From Pseudonocardia thermophila (GTDB lineage: Bacteria > Actinomycetota > Actinomycetes > Mycobacteriales > Pseudonocardiaceae), in contig NZ_FRAP01000011.1 of NCBI RefSeq assembly GCF_900142365.1, forward strand, positions 1-64,000: DNA of 64,000 nucleotides, read 5' to 3'. Each line of letters starts with the position of its first letter. Positions within the stretch are counted from its first letter, which is position 1. Shown here piece after piece: positions 37,743 through 50,685 of the stretch. Below the pieces are notes generated by a model. It searched no databases and was not told the DNA's origin. It was given only the letters and a program-made list of their open reading frames with translations. The position numbers were made by a program, and so were the translations under genes.

Positions 37743-38954
37743 GTGGACACCGACATCCAGGACCTGCTGAACGGACTGTCCGACTTCGTCGACGCCGTGG
37801 TGGTGCCGCTGGAGAACGGCAATGCGCACCTGTTCGACCACGGCCGCAACTTCTACGCGCCGAACGGCGCCTACTCCGAGCCGGTGCGGAAGCTGCTGCG
37901 GGAGGTGCGGGAGCGTTCCGCCGAGGCCGGCTACTACACGATGTTCGCGCCGCAGGACATCGGCGGCGGCGGCCTCGGACCGATGGCCCTCTACGAGGTG
38001 TGGCGGCATCTGCACGCCAGGTACGGTCCCGGCCGGATCCTGCCGTACGCGTCGGTCGCGCACTGGAGCTACGCACCGAGCGTCCTCTGCTCGTACCTGA
38101 CGCCGACGGCGAAGGAGCGCATGCTGCCCGCCTACCTGGCCGGTACGACGACGAGCTGCTTCGGGATGTCAGAGCCCGACGCCGGCACGGACGCGTGGGC
38201 GATGACCACGACCGCGCGCCGCACCGACGAGGGCTGGGTCATCAACGGGACCAAGCAGTGGATCACCAACGCCCCCGAGGCGGACTGGGTCTTCGTCTGG
38301 GCGGTGACCGACGACGAGCTGCGCCGCGCCCGCAAGGGTGGGATCAGCTGCTTCCTCGTGCCGACGTCGGCCCCGGGATTCGCCGTCGACAGCGTGATCA
38401 AGCTGTTCGGACAGGCCGGTGGGCACGAGGGGATCATCAGCTTCACAGACGTGCACGTCCCGGAGGACGCACTCGTCGGCGAGCTGCACAAGGGCTTCCC
38501 GCTGGCGATGGCCGGCGTGTCGACCGGCAGACTCTACAACGCCGCACGGTGCGTCGGCATGGCGATGTGGGCGCTGGACCGGGCGGCGGCCTACGCCGCC
38601 GAGCGCTCGACGTTCGGCCGGCCGATCGCGCAGTACCAGGGCGTGTCGTTCCAGATCGCGGACTGCGCGGTGGAGATCTACGCCGGGGACGCGATGTCTC
38701 GCGACTGCGCTGCCCGCCTCGAGGCCGGTGAACCCGCTCACACTGAGGTGGCGATGGCGAAGGTGTTCACGACCGAGATGTGCTCGCGGGTGTACGAGCG
38801 CTGCATGCAGGTACACGGAGGCATGGGGCTGACGAACGAGATGCGCCTCTACGACGGCTGGCACACCGCACGCATCGTGCGGATCGCGGACGGGAGTGCC
38901 GAGATCCTGCGTCGCAACATCGCGAAGGCGACGATCGGAGGCCACCGGCCGTGA
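37743..38954 (+). CDS. Acyl-CoA dehydrogenase, variant active site
   Basis: The product is 403 aa. The family segments are present: FGMSEPDAGTDAWAMTTTAR, VINGTKQWITNAPEADWVF, ERSTFGRPIAQYQ and VHGGMGLTNEMRLYDGWH. At the C-terminus the usual EGTSE catalytic region reads RIADGSAEILRR, so Glu is replaced by Asp or absent, as in ACAD10/11-like members. This may mean another substrate class or a heteromeric partner of the preceding dehydrogenase. GTG 37743 follows GGAGGGAG. The 3' end overlaps the next gene by 4 bp. Confidence 0.87.
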   Translation: MDTDIQDLLNGLSDFVDAVVVPLENGNAHLFDHGRNFYAPNGAYSEPVRKLLREVRERSAEAGYYTMFAPQDIGGGGLGPMALYEVWRHLHARYGPGRILPYASVAHWSYAPSVLCSYLTPTAKERMLPAYLAGTTTSCFGMSEPDAGTDAWAMTTTARRTDEGWVINGTKQWITNAPEADWVFVWAVTDDELRRARKGGISCFLVPTSAPGFAVDSVIKLFGQAGGHEGIISFTDVHVPEDALVGELHKGFPLAMAGVSTGRLYNAARCVGMAMWALDRAAAYAAERSTFGRPIAQYQGVSFQIADCAVEIYAGDAMSRDCAARLEAGEPAHTEVAMAKVFTTEMCSRVYERCMQVHGGMGLTNEMRLYDGWHTARIVRIADGSAEILRRNIAKATIGGHRP

Positions 38955-39748
38955 CGGAGGAAGCTCACCACATCGGCTACACCGTCGACGGCGCGCTGGC
39001 GCGGATCGAGCTGCGCCGCCCCGACGCGCTCAACGCGCTGATCCCCGACATGGGCCGGGAGCTGCTCGCCGCCGTCCGCCGGGCCGCGGCCGACGACGCG
39101 GTCCGCGCCGTGCTGCTCACCGGCGCGGGGCGTGCGTTCTGCGCCGGTGCGGACGTCAAGGACGAGCGGGAGCTCACGCCGGAGGGCCACCCCGACCTGA
39201 CCACGCGACTGCGTGAGATCTACGGCCCGGCCGTGCTGGCCATCCGGGCCGCACCGAAGCCCGTGGTCGCCGCGGTGCAGGGGGCGTGCGCCGGGCTCGG
39301 GGTCTCGTTCGCGCTGGCTTGCGACATCACACTGGCCGCCGACGACGCGTACTTCCTGTTCGCGTTCGTGCGGGTCGGGCTCATCCCGGACGGCGGGCTC
39401 ACCGCGTTCCTCACCGAACGCATCGGCATCGCCCGAGCCACGCGGCTGTGCATGCTGGGGGAGAAGCTCTCTGCCCAGCAGGCCTACGACTGGGGGCTCA
39501 TCGCCGGCGTTCATCCCGCCGCCGAGCTGCGGTCGGCCGCCGAGGAGGTGGCGCAGCGGCTGGCGGCGGGCCCGACCGTCGCGCTGGGGAGCATGAAGCA
39601 GGCGTTCGACGCCGCTGCCCATCGGCACCTCGCCGCGCAGATCGAGCTCGAGGCGACCCTGCAGCAGAAGCAGGCACCCACCCGCGACTACGCCGAGGCT
39701 CGCGCCGCGTTCGCGGAGAAGCGCGCGCCGGTGTTCGAGGGCCGCTGA
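38951..39748 (+). CDS. Enoyl-CoA hydratase/isomerase (PaaG/ECI-like)
   Basis: The product is 265 aa with the crotonase fold: GRAFCAGADVKDE (oxyanion hole), GACAGLGVSFALACDI and FVRVGLIPDGGLTAFL. The IPDGG motif with Asp in place of the second Glu is typical of isomerases such as PaaG. It would shift or hydrate the double bond made by the dehydrogenases. The GTG start overlaps the preceding stop (GTGA). It is the last gene of the plus-strand unit. Confidence 0.87.
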   Translation: MTEEAHHIGYTVDGALARIELRRPDALNALIPDMGRELLAAVRRAAADDAVRAVLLTGAGRAFCAGADVKDERELTPEGHPDLTTRLREIYGPAVLAIRAAPKPVVAAVQGACAGLGVSFALACDITLAADDAYFLFAFVRVGLIPDGGLTAFLTERIGIARATRLCMLGEKLSAQQAYDWGLIAGVHPAAELRSAAEEVAQRLAAGPTVALGSMKQAFDAAAHRHLAAQIELEATLQQKQAPTRDYAEARAAFAEKRAPVFEGR

Positions 39749-40048
39749 GTTCGCCGGGGCCGGCGGCGCGGCCCCTGCGCTCCGGCTGTCCGCCGTGCCT
39801 CGGCGGAGCCGCCGCACCTGCGGCGGAACGCAGCACACAACGGGCGGCGTGCGCGACTCGCCCCGCGGTTCGCGGGACTCGCCGGGCGAACGCGGGACTC
39901 GCGGCGTGGTCGCGACCGCGCCCCTCCCGACCGCGCCGCCCTCCCGGCCGCACCGGCTGGCACCGCCCGGTTTCGCCGATGACCTACCGGGCTACCCGTC
40001 GAGCATCGCTCTCCTGCTCGACCTCTCCTGCTCGACGAGGAACCACAC
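39749..40048. other. Intergenic region with phased repeat
   Basis: These 300 nt lie between the isomerase and glgX genes. Apart from the array at 39851-39902 and a GAGGAA ribosome site for glgX I see no gene or clear hairpin. Confidence 0.6.
39851..39902 (+). repeat. Three-unit array, 20-21-bp period, core GCGNGACTCGC
   Basis: Units start at 39851 (GCGCGACTCGC), 39872 and 39892 (both GCGGGACTCGC). The linker GCCGGGC also matches the array at 27110-27162. Two copies of such a specific layout 12.7 kb apart show a dispersed family. Confidence 0.65.
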
Positions 40049-42160
40049 ATGCACATCTGGCCGGGTTCGCAACATCCCCTGGGCGCCACGTTCGACGGCG
40101 GCGGCACGAACTTCGCGATCTTCTCCGAGGTCGCCGAGCGGATCGAGCTGTGCCTGTTCGACGAGGACGGCACCGAGTCACGGGTCGATCTCCCCGAGCG
40201 CAACGGCCTGGTCTGGCACGGCTACCTGCCCCGGGTCGGGCCCGGCCAGCACTACGGCTACCGCGTCCACGGCCCGTACGACCCGGCGGCCGGCCTGCGC
40301 TGCAACCCGGCCAAGCTGCTGCTCGATCCGTACGCCCGCGCGATCGACGGCTCGATCACCTGGGGCGAGGAGCTGTTCGCCTACCGCTTCGGCGACCCCG
40401 AGTCCACCAACGACGCCGACTCCGCGCCGAAGATGATGACCTCGGTCGTGGTCAACCCCTACTTCGACTGGGACGGTGACCGGCCGCTGCGGGTTCCGTA
40501 CAACGAGTCGATCATCTACGAGGCGCACGTCAAGGGCATGACGATGACTCATCCCGGCATCCCCGACGACGTCCGCGGCACCTACGCCGGCCTCGCCCAC
40601 CCCGTCATGATCGAGCACCTGAAGTCACTCGGGGTCACGGCGGTCGAGCTGATGCCGGTGCACCAGTTCGTCCACGACTCGACGCTCGTCGAGCGCGGGC
40701 TGAAGAACTACTGGGGCTACAACAGCATCGGCTTCTTCGCCCCGCACAACGGCTACGCGTCCTTCGGCACCGCCGGCGAGCAGGTGCTGGAGTTCAAGAC
40801 GATGGTCCGCGCGCTGCACCGGGCGGGCATCGAGGTGATCCTCGACGTCGTCTACAACCACACCGCCGAGGGCAACCACCTCGGGCCCACGCTGTCGTTC
40901 CGTGGCATCGACAACCGCGCCTACTACCGCCTCGTCGACGACGACCCGCGCTACTACTACGACACCACCGGCACCGGGAACAGCCTCAACGTCCGCCACC
41001 ACGAGTCGCTGCGGCTGATCATGGACTCGCTGCGGTACTGGGTCACCGAGATGCACGTCGACGGCTTCCGCTTCGACCTCGCTTCCAGCCTCGCCCGCGA
41101 GTTCCACGAGGTCGACCGGCTGGCGGCGTTCTTCGACCTGGTCAACCAGGACCCCGTGGTGAGCCGGGTCAAGCTGATCGCCGAGCCGTGGGACGTCGGC
41201 GAGGGCGGCTACCAGGTCGGCGGATTCCCACCGCTGTGGACGGAGTGGAACGGCCGCTACCGCGACACGGTCCGCGACTTCTGGCGCGGCGAACCGGCCA
41301 GCCTCGGCGAGTTCGCCGCCCGGTTCACCGGATCGTCCGACCTGTACGAGGCCGACAACCGCCGCCCGATCGCGTCGATCAACTTCGTGACCGCGCACGA
41401 CGGGTTCACGCTGGAGGACCTCGTCGCGTATAACGAGAAGCACAACGAGGCCAACGGCGAGGACAACAACGACGGCGAGAGCCACAACCGCTCCTGGAAC
41501 CACGGCGCGGAGGGTCCGACCGACGACCCCGCGGTGCACGCGCTGCGCGAGCGGCAGAAGCGCAACATCCTCACGACGCTCCTGCTCAGCCAGGGCGTGC
41601 CGATGATCGCGCACGGCGACGAGCTGGGCCGCACCCAGCAGGGCAACAACAACGTCTACTGCCAGGACAACGAGCTGTCCTGGATCGACTGGAAGCAGGC
41701 TCGCGAGCACGACGTGCTCACCGCGTTCACGTCCCGGCTGACGGCGCTGCGCGCGGCGCACCCGATCTTCCGCCGGCAGCGGTTCTTCCAGGGCCGCGCC
41801 ATCCACGGGTCCAGCGTCGACGACATCGCCTGGCTGCGCCCCGACGGCCGGCACATGCAGGACGACGACTGGCACCGCGACCGCGCCCCGGTCGTCATGA
41901 TCTACCTCAACGGGCAGGGCATCCCGGACCGCGACCAGGTGGGGGAGCGCATCGTCGACGACTCCTTCCTGCTGCTGCTCAACGCCGGACACCACCAGCA
42001 GATGTTCACGCTGCCCGACGAGGCGTTCGGCCGAGCGTGGACGATCGAGGTGGACACGGCGGACCCGCTGCTGGCGAGCAGCCGCCGCCACCCGCAGCCG
42101 AACGGCCGGCTGCGCATCCCGCCGCGCTCGATGCTCGTCCTGCGCTGCACCGTCCGCTGA
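40049..42160 (+). CDS. glgX: Glycogen debranching enzyme
   Basis: The product is 703 aa. An N-terminal CBM48-like domain ([20 protein letters not shown]) precedes a GH13 barrel with [19 protein letters not shown], the nucleophile region [32 protein letters not shown] and [16 protein letters not shown]. GlgX removes short branch stubs from phosphorylase-limited glycogen. GAGGAA precedes the ATG. It stands outside the catabolic clusters and is probably housekeeping. Confidence 0.94.
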   Translation: MHIWPGSQHPLGATFDGGGTNFAIFSEVAERIELCLFDEDGTESRVDLPERNGLVWHGYLPRVGPGQHYGYRVHGPYDPAAGLRCNPAKLLLDPYARAIDGSITWGEELFAYRFGDPESTNDADSAPKMMTSVVVNPYFDWDGDRPLRVPYNESIIYEAHVKGMTMTHPGIPDDVRGTYAGLAHPVMIEHLKSLGVTAVELMPVHQFVHDSTLVERGLKNYWGYNSIGFFAPHNGYASFGTAGEQVLEFKTMVRALHRAGIEVILDVVYNHTAEGNHLGPTLSFRGIDNRAYYRLVDDDPRYYYDTTGTGNSLNVRHHESLRLIMDSLRYWVTEMHVDGFRFDLASSLAREFHEVDRLAAFFDLVNQDPVVSRVKLIAEPWDVGEGGYQVGGFPPLWTEWNGRYRDTVRDFWRGEPASLGEFAARFTGSSDLYEADNRRPIASINFVTAHDGFTLEDLVAYNEKHNEANGEDNNDGESHNRSWNHGAEGPTDDPAVHALRERQKRNILTTLLLSQGVPMIAHGDELGRTQQGNNNVYCQDNELSWIDWKQAREHDVLTAFTSRLTALRAAHPIFRRQRFFQGRAIHGSSVDDIAWLRPDGRHMQDDDWHRDRAPVVMIYLNGQGIPDRDQVGERIVDDSFLLLLNAGHHQQMFTLPDEAFGRAWTIEVDTADPLLASSRRHPQPNGRLRIPPRSMLVLRCTVR

Positions 42161-42196
42161 GCCCCGGACGATGAGGCCCGGACGCTGGGCCCAGGA

Positions 42197-42676
42197 ATGG
42201 CCGCAGCCGGAACGGGGTACGCGACCGCCGTGACGTCCGAAGCGGTCGACGCCGCCCACTCGCGCCCCGCCGGCGCCTCCGACGAGCTCGTCGAGGCGAA
42301 CGGCAAGTTCTCCGAGGCCCTGGAGTACCTGGAGCGCGTCCGCGGCCACCTGTACTCCTTCCACCAGCTCATCGGTCGCTGCGACCTGCTGCTCGACGAC
42401 GTCGTCGACGGCCTGCGCGCGGCGGGCCGCGACGATCTCGCCGACCGGGTCCAGGACGAGGTCCTCGGCCGCAACGTCCTGGCTGGGCGCTGGACCTTCC
42501 AGATCGTCGAGGAGTTCGACGAGGGCTACTACGCGGCCTTCCGCGACATGGAGCGCGAGGTTCGCGAGCAGACCCTCGACGGGCGCCGCCACGTGTTCGA
42601 GGCCGAGATGGAGCAGCGTCGCCGCACGAAGGGCCGCCGCGGGCACGAGGCGACGCCGGAGGACACCCGCGGCTGA
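42197..42676 (+). CDS. Conserved hypothetical actinobacterial protein
   Basis: The product is 159 aa and soluble. It is likely helical, with EYLERVRGHLYSFHQLIGRC, a GRNVLAGRWTFQIVEEFDEGY core and a charged C-terminal helix (VFEAEMEQRRRTKGRR). I recall similar uncharacterised proteins in other actinobacteria but no function. It lies 36 nt after glgX on the same strand and 42 nt before aat. Confidence 0.7.
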   Translation: MAAAGTGYATAVTSEAVDAAHSRPAGASDELVEANGKFSEALEYLERVRGHLYSFHQLIGRCDLLLDDVVDGLRAAGRDDLADRVQDEVLGRNVLAGRWTFQIVEEFDEGYYAAFRDMEREVREQTLDGRRHVFEAEMEQRRRTKGRRGHEATPEDTRG

Positions 42677-42718
42677 CCTCGCCGCGATCATCGTCGGGCC
42701 CCGGGCTACGGTCGGGGC

Positions 42719-43402
42719 GTGCCCGTGGAACCACCTCCTTCGCGCTGGCGGTTCGACGTCGACGACGTCCTGGAGCACGGGAGCGAGGACCTCGTCGCGG
42801 TCGGGGCCGACCTGGAACCGGGCACCCTGCTCGCGGCCTACCGGCGCGGGCTGTTCCCGATGCCGCTGGACCCCGGTCTGCCCGAGGGACCGATCTCGTG
42901 GTGGTCCCCGGTGCGGCGCGGGGTGCTCCCGCTGGACGCGCTGAAGGTGTCGCGGTCGCTGCGCAAGTCGTGCAAGACGTTCGAGATCCGGGTGAACACC
43001 GCGTTCGCCGAGGTCATCGACGCGTGCGCGGATCCGCGCCGCCCGCACGGCTGGATCGACGACCGCATCCGCGCCGCTTACGTGCGCCTGCACGAGCTGG
43101 GCTGGGCCCACTCGGTGGAGTCGTGGCGCGCCGGGCGGCTGGAGGGTGGGCTGTACGGGGTCGCGATCGGCGGGCTGTTCGCCGGCGAGTCGATGTTCCA
43201 CCGGGCCCGCGACGCGTCGAAGGTGGCGCTGGTCGGGCTCGTCGATCTCCTCTCCGACGAGCACGCCGAGCGCCGGCTCATCGACGTCCAGTGGCAGACC
43301 CCGCACCTGGCCTCGCTCGGGGTGCAGGAGATCCCGCGCGCCGACTACCTCGCCCGGCTGCCCGCGCTGCTCGACGTCCCGCTGCCGGCGGCGTTCACCT
43401 GA
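42719..43402 (+). CDS. aat: Leucyl/phenylalanyl-tRNA-protein transferase
   Basis: The product is 227 aa. The family signatures are YRRGLFPMP, ISWWSPVRRGVLPLD, WIDDRIRAAYVRLHELGWAHS, GGLYGVAIGGLFAGESMFHR and LIDVQWQTPHLASLG. Aat attaches Leu or Phe to N-terminal Arg/Lys of proteins for N-end-rule degradation. GTG 42719 is the start. The gene ends 36 nt from the convergent HxlR gene. Confidence 0.93.
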   Translation: MPVEPPPSRWRFDVDDVLEHGSEDLVAVGADLEPGTLLAAYRRGLFPMPLDPGLPEGPISWWSPVRRGVLPLDALKVSRSLRKSCKTFEIRVNTAFAEVIDACADPRRPHGWIDDRIRAAYVRLHELGWAHSVESWRAGRLEGGLYGVAIGGLFAGESMFHRARDASKVALVGLVDLLSDEHAERRLIDVQWQTPHLASLGVQEIPRADYLARLPALLDVPLPAAFT

Positions 43403-43438
43403 CGATCGAACGCCGCGTCCGCGGCCGGCCCAGTCCGG

Positions 43439-43948
43439 TCAGTGCGGTTCGGTGAGCGCGAACCGGCGGCGCACGTCGGGGCGCTGGGCCAGCCGCGGCG
43501 GGTAACCGGGGCCCATGCGCATCTCGGTGTCGGTGGCCTGCAGCGGCTCGCCGCAGTGCGCGCACACGACCTCGGCGTGGGTGTCGTGCCCGCAGGCGCG
43601 GTGGTGGAAGGTGACCGGGGGACCGGCCTCGTCGGCCAGCCACCGGTCGCCCCACCGGGTCATCGCCGCGATCACGCCGAAGAAGTCGCGCCCCTTCTCG
43701 GTGAGGACGTAGTCGTAGCGGACGGGATCGCGCTGGTAGGGGTGCTTCTCCAGCAGGCCTTCGTCCACCAGCCGGCGCAACCGGTCGGCGAGGGTGTTGC
43801 GGGCGATGCTCAGCGACTGGTGGATCTCGTCGAACCGCCGGATGCCGAAGAACACTTCGCGGAGCACGAGCGGGGTCCACCAGTCGCCCAGCAGGTCCAT
43901 GGTTCGCGCGACGGAGCAGGGCCAGTTCGCGAACGACGTCCTCTTCAT
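43439..43948 (-). CDS. HxlR-family transcriptional regulator
   Basis: The product is 169 aa. The winged-helix HxlR core (CSVARTMDLLGDWWTPLVLR; RFDEIHQSLSIARNTLADRL; LTEKGRDFF) occupies the first 105 residues. A C-terminal extension has RACGHD and VCAHCGEPL, a possible metal or redox site. HxlR proteins often sense aldehydes or oxidants. It is read away from the crotonase-FadH unit, and its target is not evident. Confidence 0.87.
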   Translation of the reverse strand: MKRTSFANWPCSVARTMDLLGDWWTPLVLREVFFGIRRFDEIHQSLSIARNTLADRLRRLVDEGLLEKHPYQRDPVRYDYVLTEKGRDFFGVIAAMTRWGDRWLADEAGPPVTFHHRACGHDTHAEVVCAHCGEPLQATDTEMRMGPGYPPRLAQRPDVRRRFALTEPH

Positions 43949-44017
43949 GGGCGGAGTCTAGTCGTTGCGGAAAAGGACTCAGCAGCTCAGCAAGCTGCGG
44001 CCCGATCCGCGGTTCGA

Positions 44018-44815
44018 TCAGCGGCCCGCGAAGTCCGTGTTGGCGGCGATGCTGCGGCTGCCTCCGGAGAGCAGCTTCGCCACCCCGGTCCGCATGTCAC
44101 GGGTGTCGAACAGCGGACTGCCGTGGTCGAGCACGGCGCGATCGGCGTCGCGGATGCCGTTGTCGAGGTAGCGCCGCAGCAGGGCCTTTCCCGCGGCGAG
44201 CGCCTCCGTCGGCCCGTCTGCGTAGCGCCTGGCCAGCTCGGTGGCTCGATCGAGCAGCTCGGCGTCGGCCACCACGTGGTTGACGATGTTCCAATCGGCG
44301 AACTGCTGCGCGGTGTACTGCTCGCCGTCGAAGACGATCTGCTTCGCGCGGGCCGAGCCGGCCCGCTCGGCGAGTCGGTGGATGCCGCCGAGCAGCGTCG
44401 TCGTGCCGATGTGCCGCTCGACCTGCGCGAACCGGGCCGACTCCGCGGCCACGACGATGTCGGCGCACAGCGCGAGCTCGAGACCGGCCGCCAGACACAG
44501 CCCCTGCACGGCCACGACCGTGGGGACCGGCAGGTCCTCCAGGCGCGCGAACACCGGGAGCGTCCGGCTGAACAAGGCGCGGGCGTGGCGGGCGGAGCGC
44601 TCGCGGAACACGCGGACGTCCGCGCCGGCCATGAAGTGCGGGCCCTCGGTGCGGACGAGCAGGGCGCGGATCGATCCGGCGGCGATCGCGCCCTCGACCT
44701 CGTCGACCGCCTCGGCGACGCCGGCGATCACCTCCTCGGACATCAGGTTCAGCGGCGGGTTGTCGACGACGAGGACGCCGAGCGCCCCCTCGGTCTCGTA
44801 GCGGACGGCGGACAT
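44018..44815 (-). CDS. Enoyl-CoA hydratase/isomerase family protein
   Basis: The product is 265 aa with the crotonase fold: PHFMAGADVRVF, QGLCLAAGLELALCADIVVA (Glu in the first catalytic position) and ERHIGTTTLLGGIHRL. ATG 44815 follows GGGAGGACCGCC. It lies 28 nt downstream of the FadH-like gene, so both probably serve unsaturated acyl-CoA breakdown. Confidence 0.87.
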   Translation of the reverse strand: MSAVRYETEGALGVLVVDNPPLNLMSEEVIAGVAEAVDEVEGAIAAGSIRALLVRTEGPHFMAGADVRVFRERSARHARALFSRTLPVFARLEDLPVPTVVAVQGLCLAAGLELALCADIVVAAESARFAQVERHIGTTTLLGGIHRLAERAGSARAKQIVFDGEQYTAQQFADWNIVNHVVADAELLDRATELARRYADGPTEALAAGKALLRRYLDNGIRDADRAVLDHGSPLFDTRDMRTGVAKLLSGGSRSIAANTDFAGR

Positions 44816-44843
44816 GGCGGTCCTCCCTCGGGCGGAGCACTGG

Positions 44844-49361
<4,518 letters not shown>

Positions 49362-49365
<4 letters not shown>

Positions 49366-49466
49366 GACGCGGCTCCGAGCTCGTGGATCGTGTCGATCGC
49401 CTGGGCGAGGGTGGTGAGGCACTCGTCGAGCGCCTCACTCGCGGGGTAGAGGCGGACAGTGGTCAC
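49362..49466 (-). CDS. 34-aa coupled small ORF
   Basis: GTG 49466 opens a 34-residue ORF (MTTVRLYPASEALDECLTTL, then AQAIDTIHELGAAS) whose TGA overlaps the molybdopterin oxidoreductase ATG. A single amphipathic helix is likely. It may be a translational-coupling leader, a small subunit, or a leftover from the decayed region upstream. Confidence 0.35.
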
Positions 49467-49800
49467 GCGCGCCAGACGCGCAGCCGCTCGCGGACCAGGG
49501 GTCCGGTGCTGATGAGCGTCGTGGCGAGCACCGTCTCGTCGGCGCCCGGCGCGGCGTCGTCGCGGTCGCCTGCCCCTGTGCATCCACCGCGACAGCGCGG
49601 TCCCGCTGCCGGCCGGTTCGAACCGGAACCGCCGGGCCGCGCTCGGCTCGTCGGTTCGGCCCCCCATCGAGCCGCTCGACGCGCTGCAGCTCGTCGCTCA
49701 CCTCCGGCATCAGCGTGATGTCGCTGATCAGCGGCTACGCGCGCTCGGGCGGGGCGTCCACCCAGTTCCGCACCTCGACGGTCGGCTCGCGTAGCGGGCA
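49467..49800 (-). pseudogene. SRPBCC (polyketide cyclase/dehydrase-like) protein remnant
   Basis: One minus-strand frame reads EPTVEVRNWVDAPPERA, then TAG (49737-49735), then PLISDITLMPEVSDELQRVE. SRPBCC proteins have Trp where the TAG lies (AWPLISD), so TGG to TAG is the likely change. Another frame continues with RFRFEPAGSGTALSRWMHRG, the later strand region of the same fold. One nonsense change plus a frameshift and internal loss make the gene dead. Confidence 0.72.
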
Positions 49801-49974
49801 CCCGTCCACTCCATCAGGCCGCGCCTCCTCACATCCGGCTGTGTGACCAGTAGAGTTGCTCAACAGGACTTAGTCGTCAAGAGGTACTCCTGCGCAACGG
49901 GGCGCTGACGAGCCACGACGCGCAGGCCGACCGGGTCTGTCCCGCCGGGCCCCGCCCTGCTTCAATTCGTCGAC

Positions 49975-50679
49975 GTGTCGTCCGGACCACGGTTCGTCAT
50001 CGCGGAGCCCCGGCACGGGTCGCTGCCGATGCTGTTGCTGGTCCTCACGCTGGTCACCGGCGTGATCGACGCCGTCAGCCTGCTGACGCTCGGGCGGGTG
50101 TTCGTCGCCAACATGACCGGCAACGTCGTCGTCACCGGCTTCGCCATCGCAGGCGTCCCCGACTACTCGCTGCCCACCTCCTTGGCTGCGCTCGCGTGCT
50201 TCATGATCGGCGCGGCGATCGCCGGTCGGCTCCTCGTCGACAAGATCGCCGACCGTGGTGAGCTGCTGCGCGCGTCGGTGCTGGTGGAGGCGGTGCTGAT
50301 CGCGATCTGCCTGGTGATCGTGCTGGTCCGGCCGCCGGTCGTGGACTCCCCGCCGACGATCGCGACCGCCGCGGTCGCGGCACTGGCGATGGGCGTGCAG
50401 AACACGCTGGCCCGCCGCGTCGGCGTACCCGACCTGACGACCACGCTGATCTCGATGCCGATGGTCGGACTCGCCGCCGACCACCGGCACACGAACCGCC
50501 CGGCCGTGATCCGCCGCGCGTCCGCGATCATCTGCCTGATGGCCGGCGCGTTCCTGGGGGCGCTCGCGATCCACGTGGGCGGCGCCGCGCTGGCCCTGGG
50601 CGTGATCCTCGTGCTGCTCGGCGGCGTGGCGCTCACCGCCCACGTGCTGATCCGGCGGGGGCCGGACTGGGAGAACTGA
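49975..50679 (+). CDS. DUF1275 (YoaK-family) membrane protein
   Basis: The product is 234 aa with about 6 membrane helices. TLVTGVIDAVSLLTLGRVFV and ANMTGNVVVTGFAIAG near the N-terminus and MGVQNTLARRVGVPDLTTTL in the middle are DUF1275 signatures. Function is not established. GTG 49975 is the start. It converges with the following acyl-CoA dehydrogenase gene, leaving only 6 nt between stops. Confidence 0.87.
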   Translation: MSSGPRFVIAEPRHGSLPMLLLVLTLVTGVIDAVSLLTLGRVFVANMTGNVVVTGFAIAGVPDYSLPTSLAALACFMIGAAIAGRLLVDKIADRGELLRASVLVEAVLIAICLVIVLVRPPVVDSPPTIATAAVAALAMGVQNTLARRVGVPDLTTTLISMPMVGLAADHRHTNRPAVIRRASAIICLMAGAFLGALAIHVGGAALALGVILVLLGGVALTAHVLIRRGPDWEN

Positions 50680-50685
50680 CCTCGC

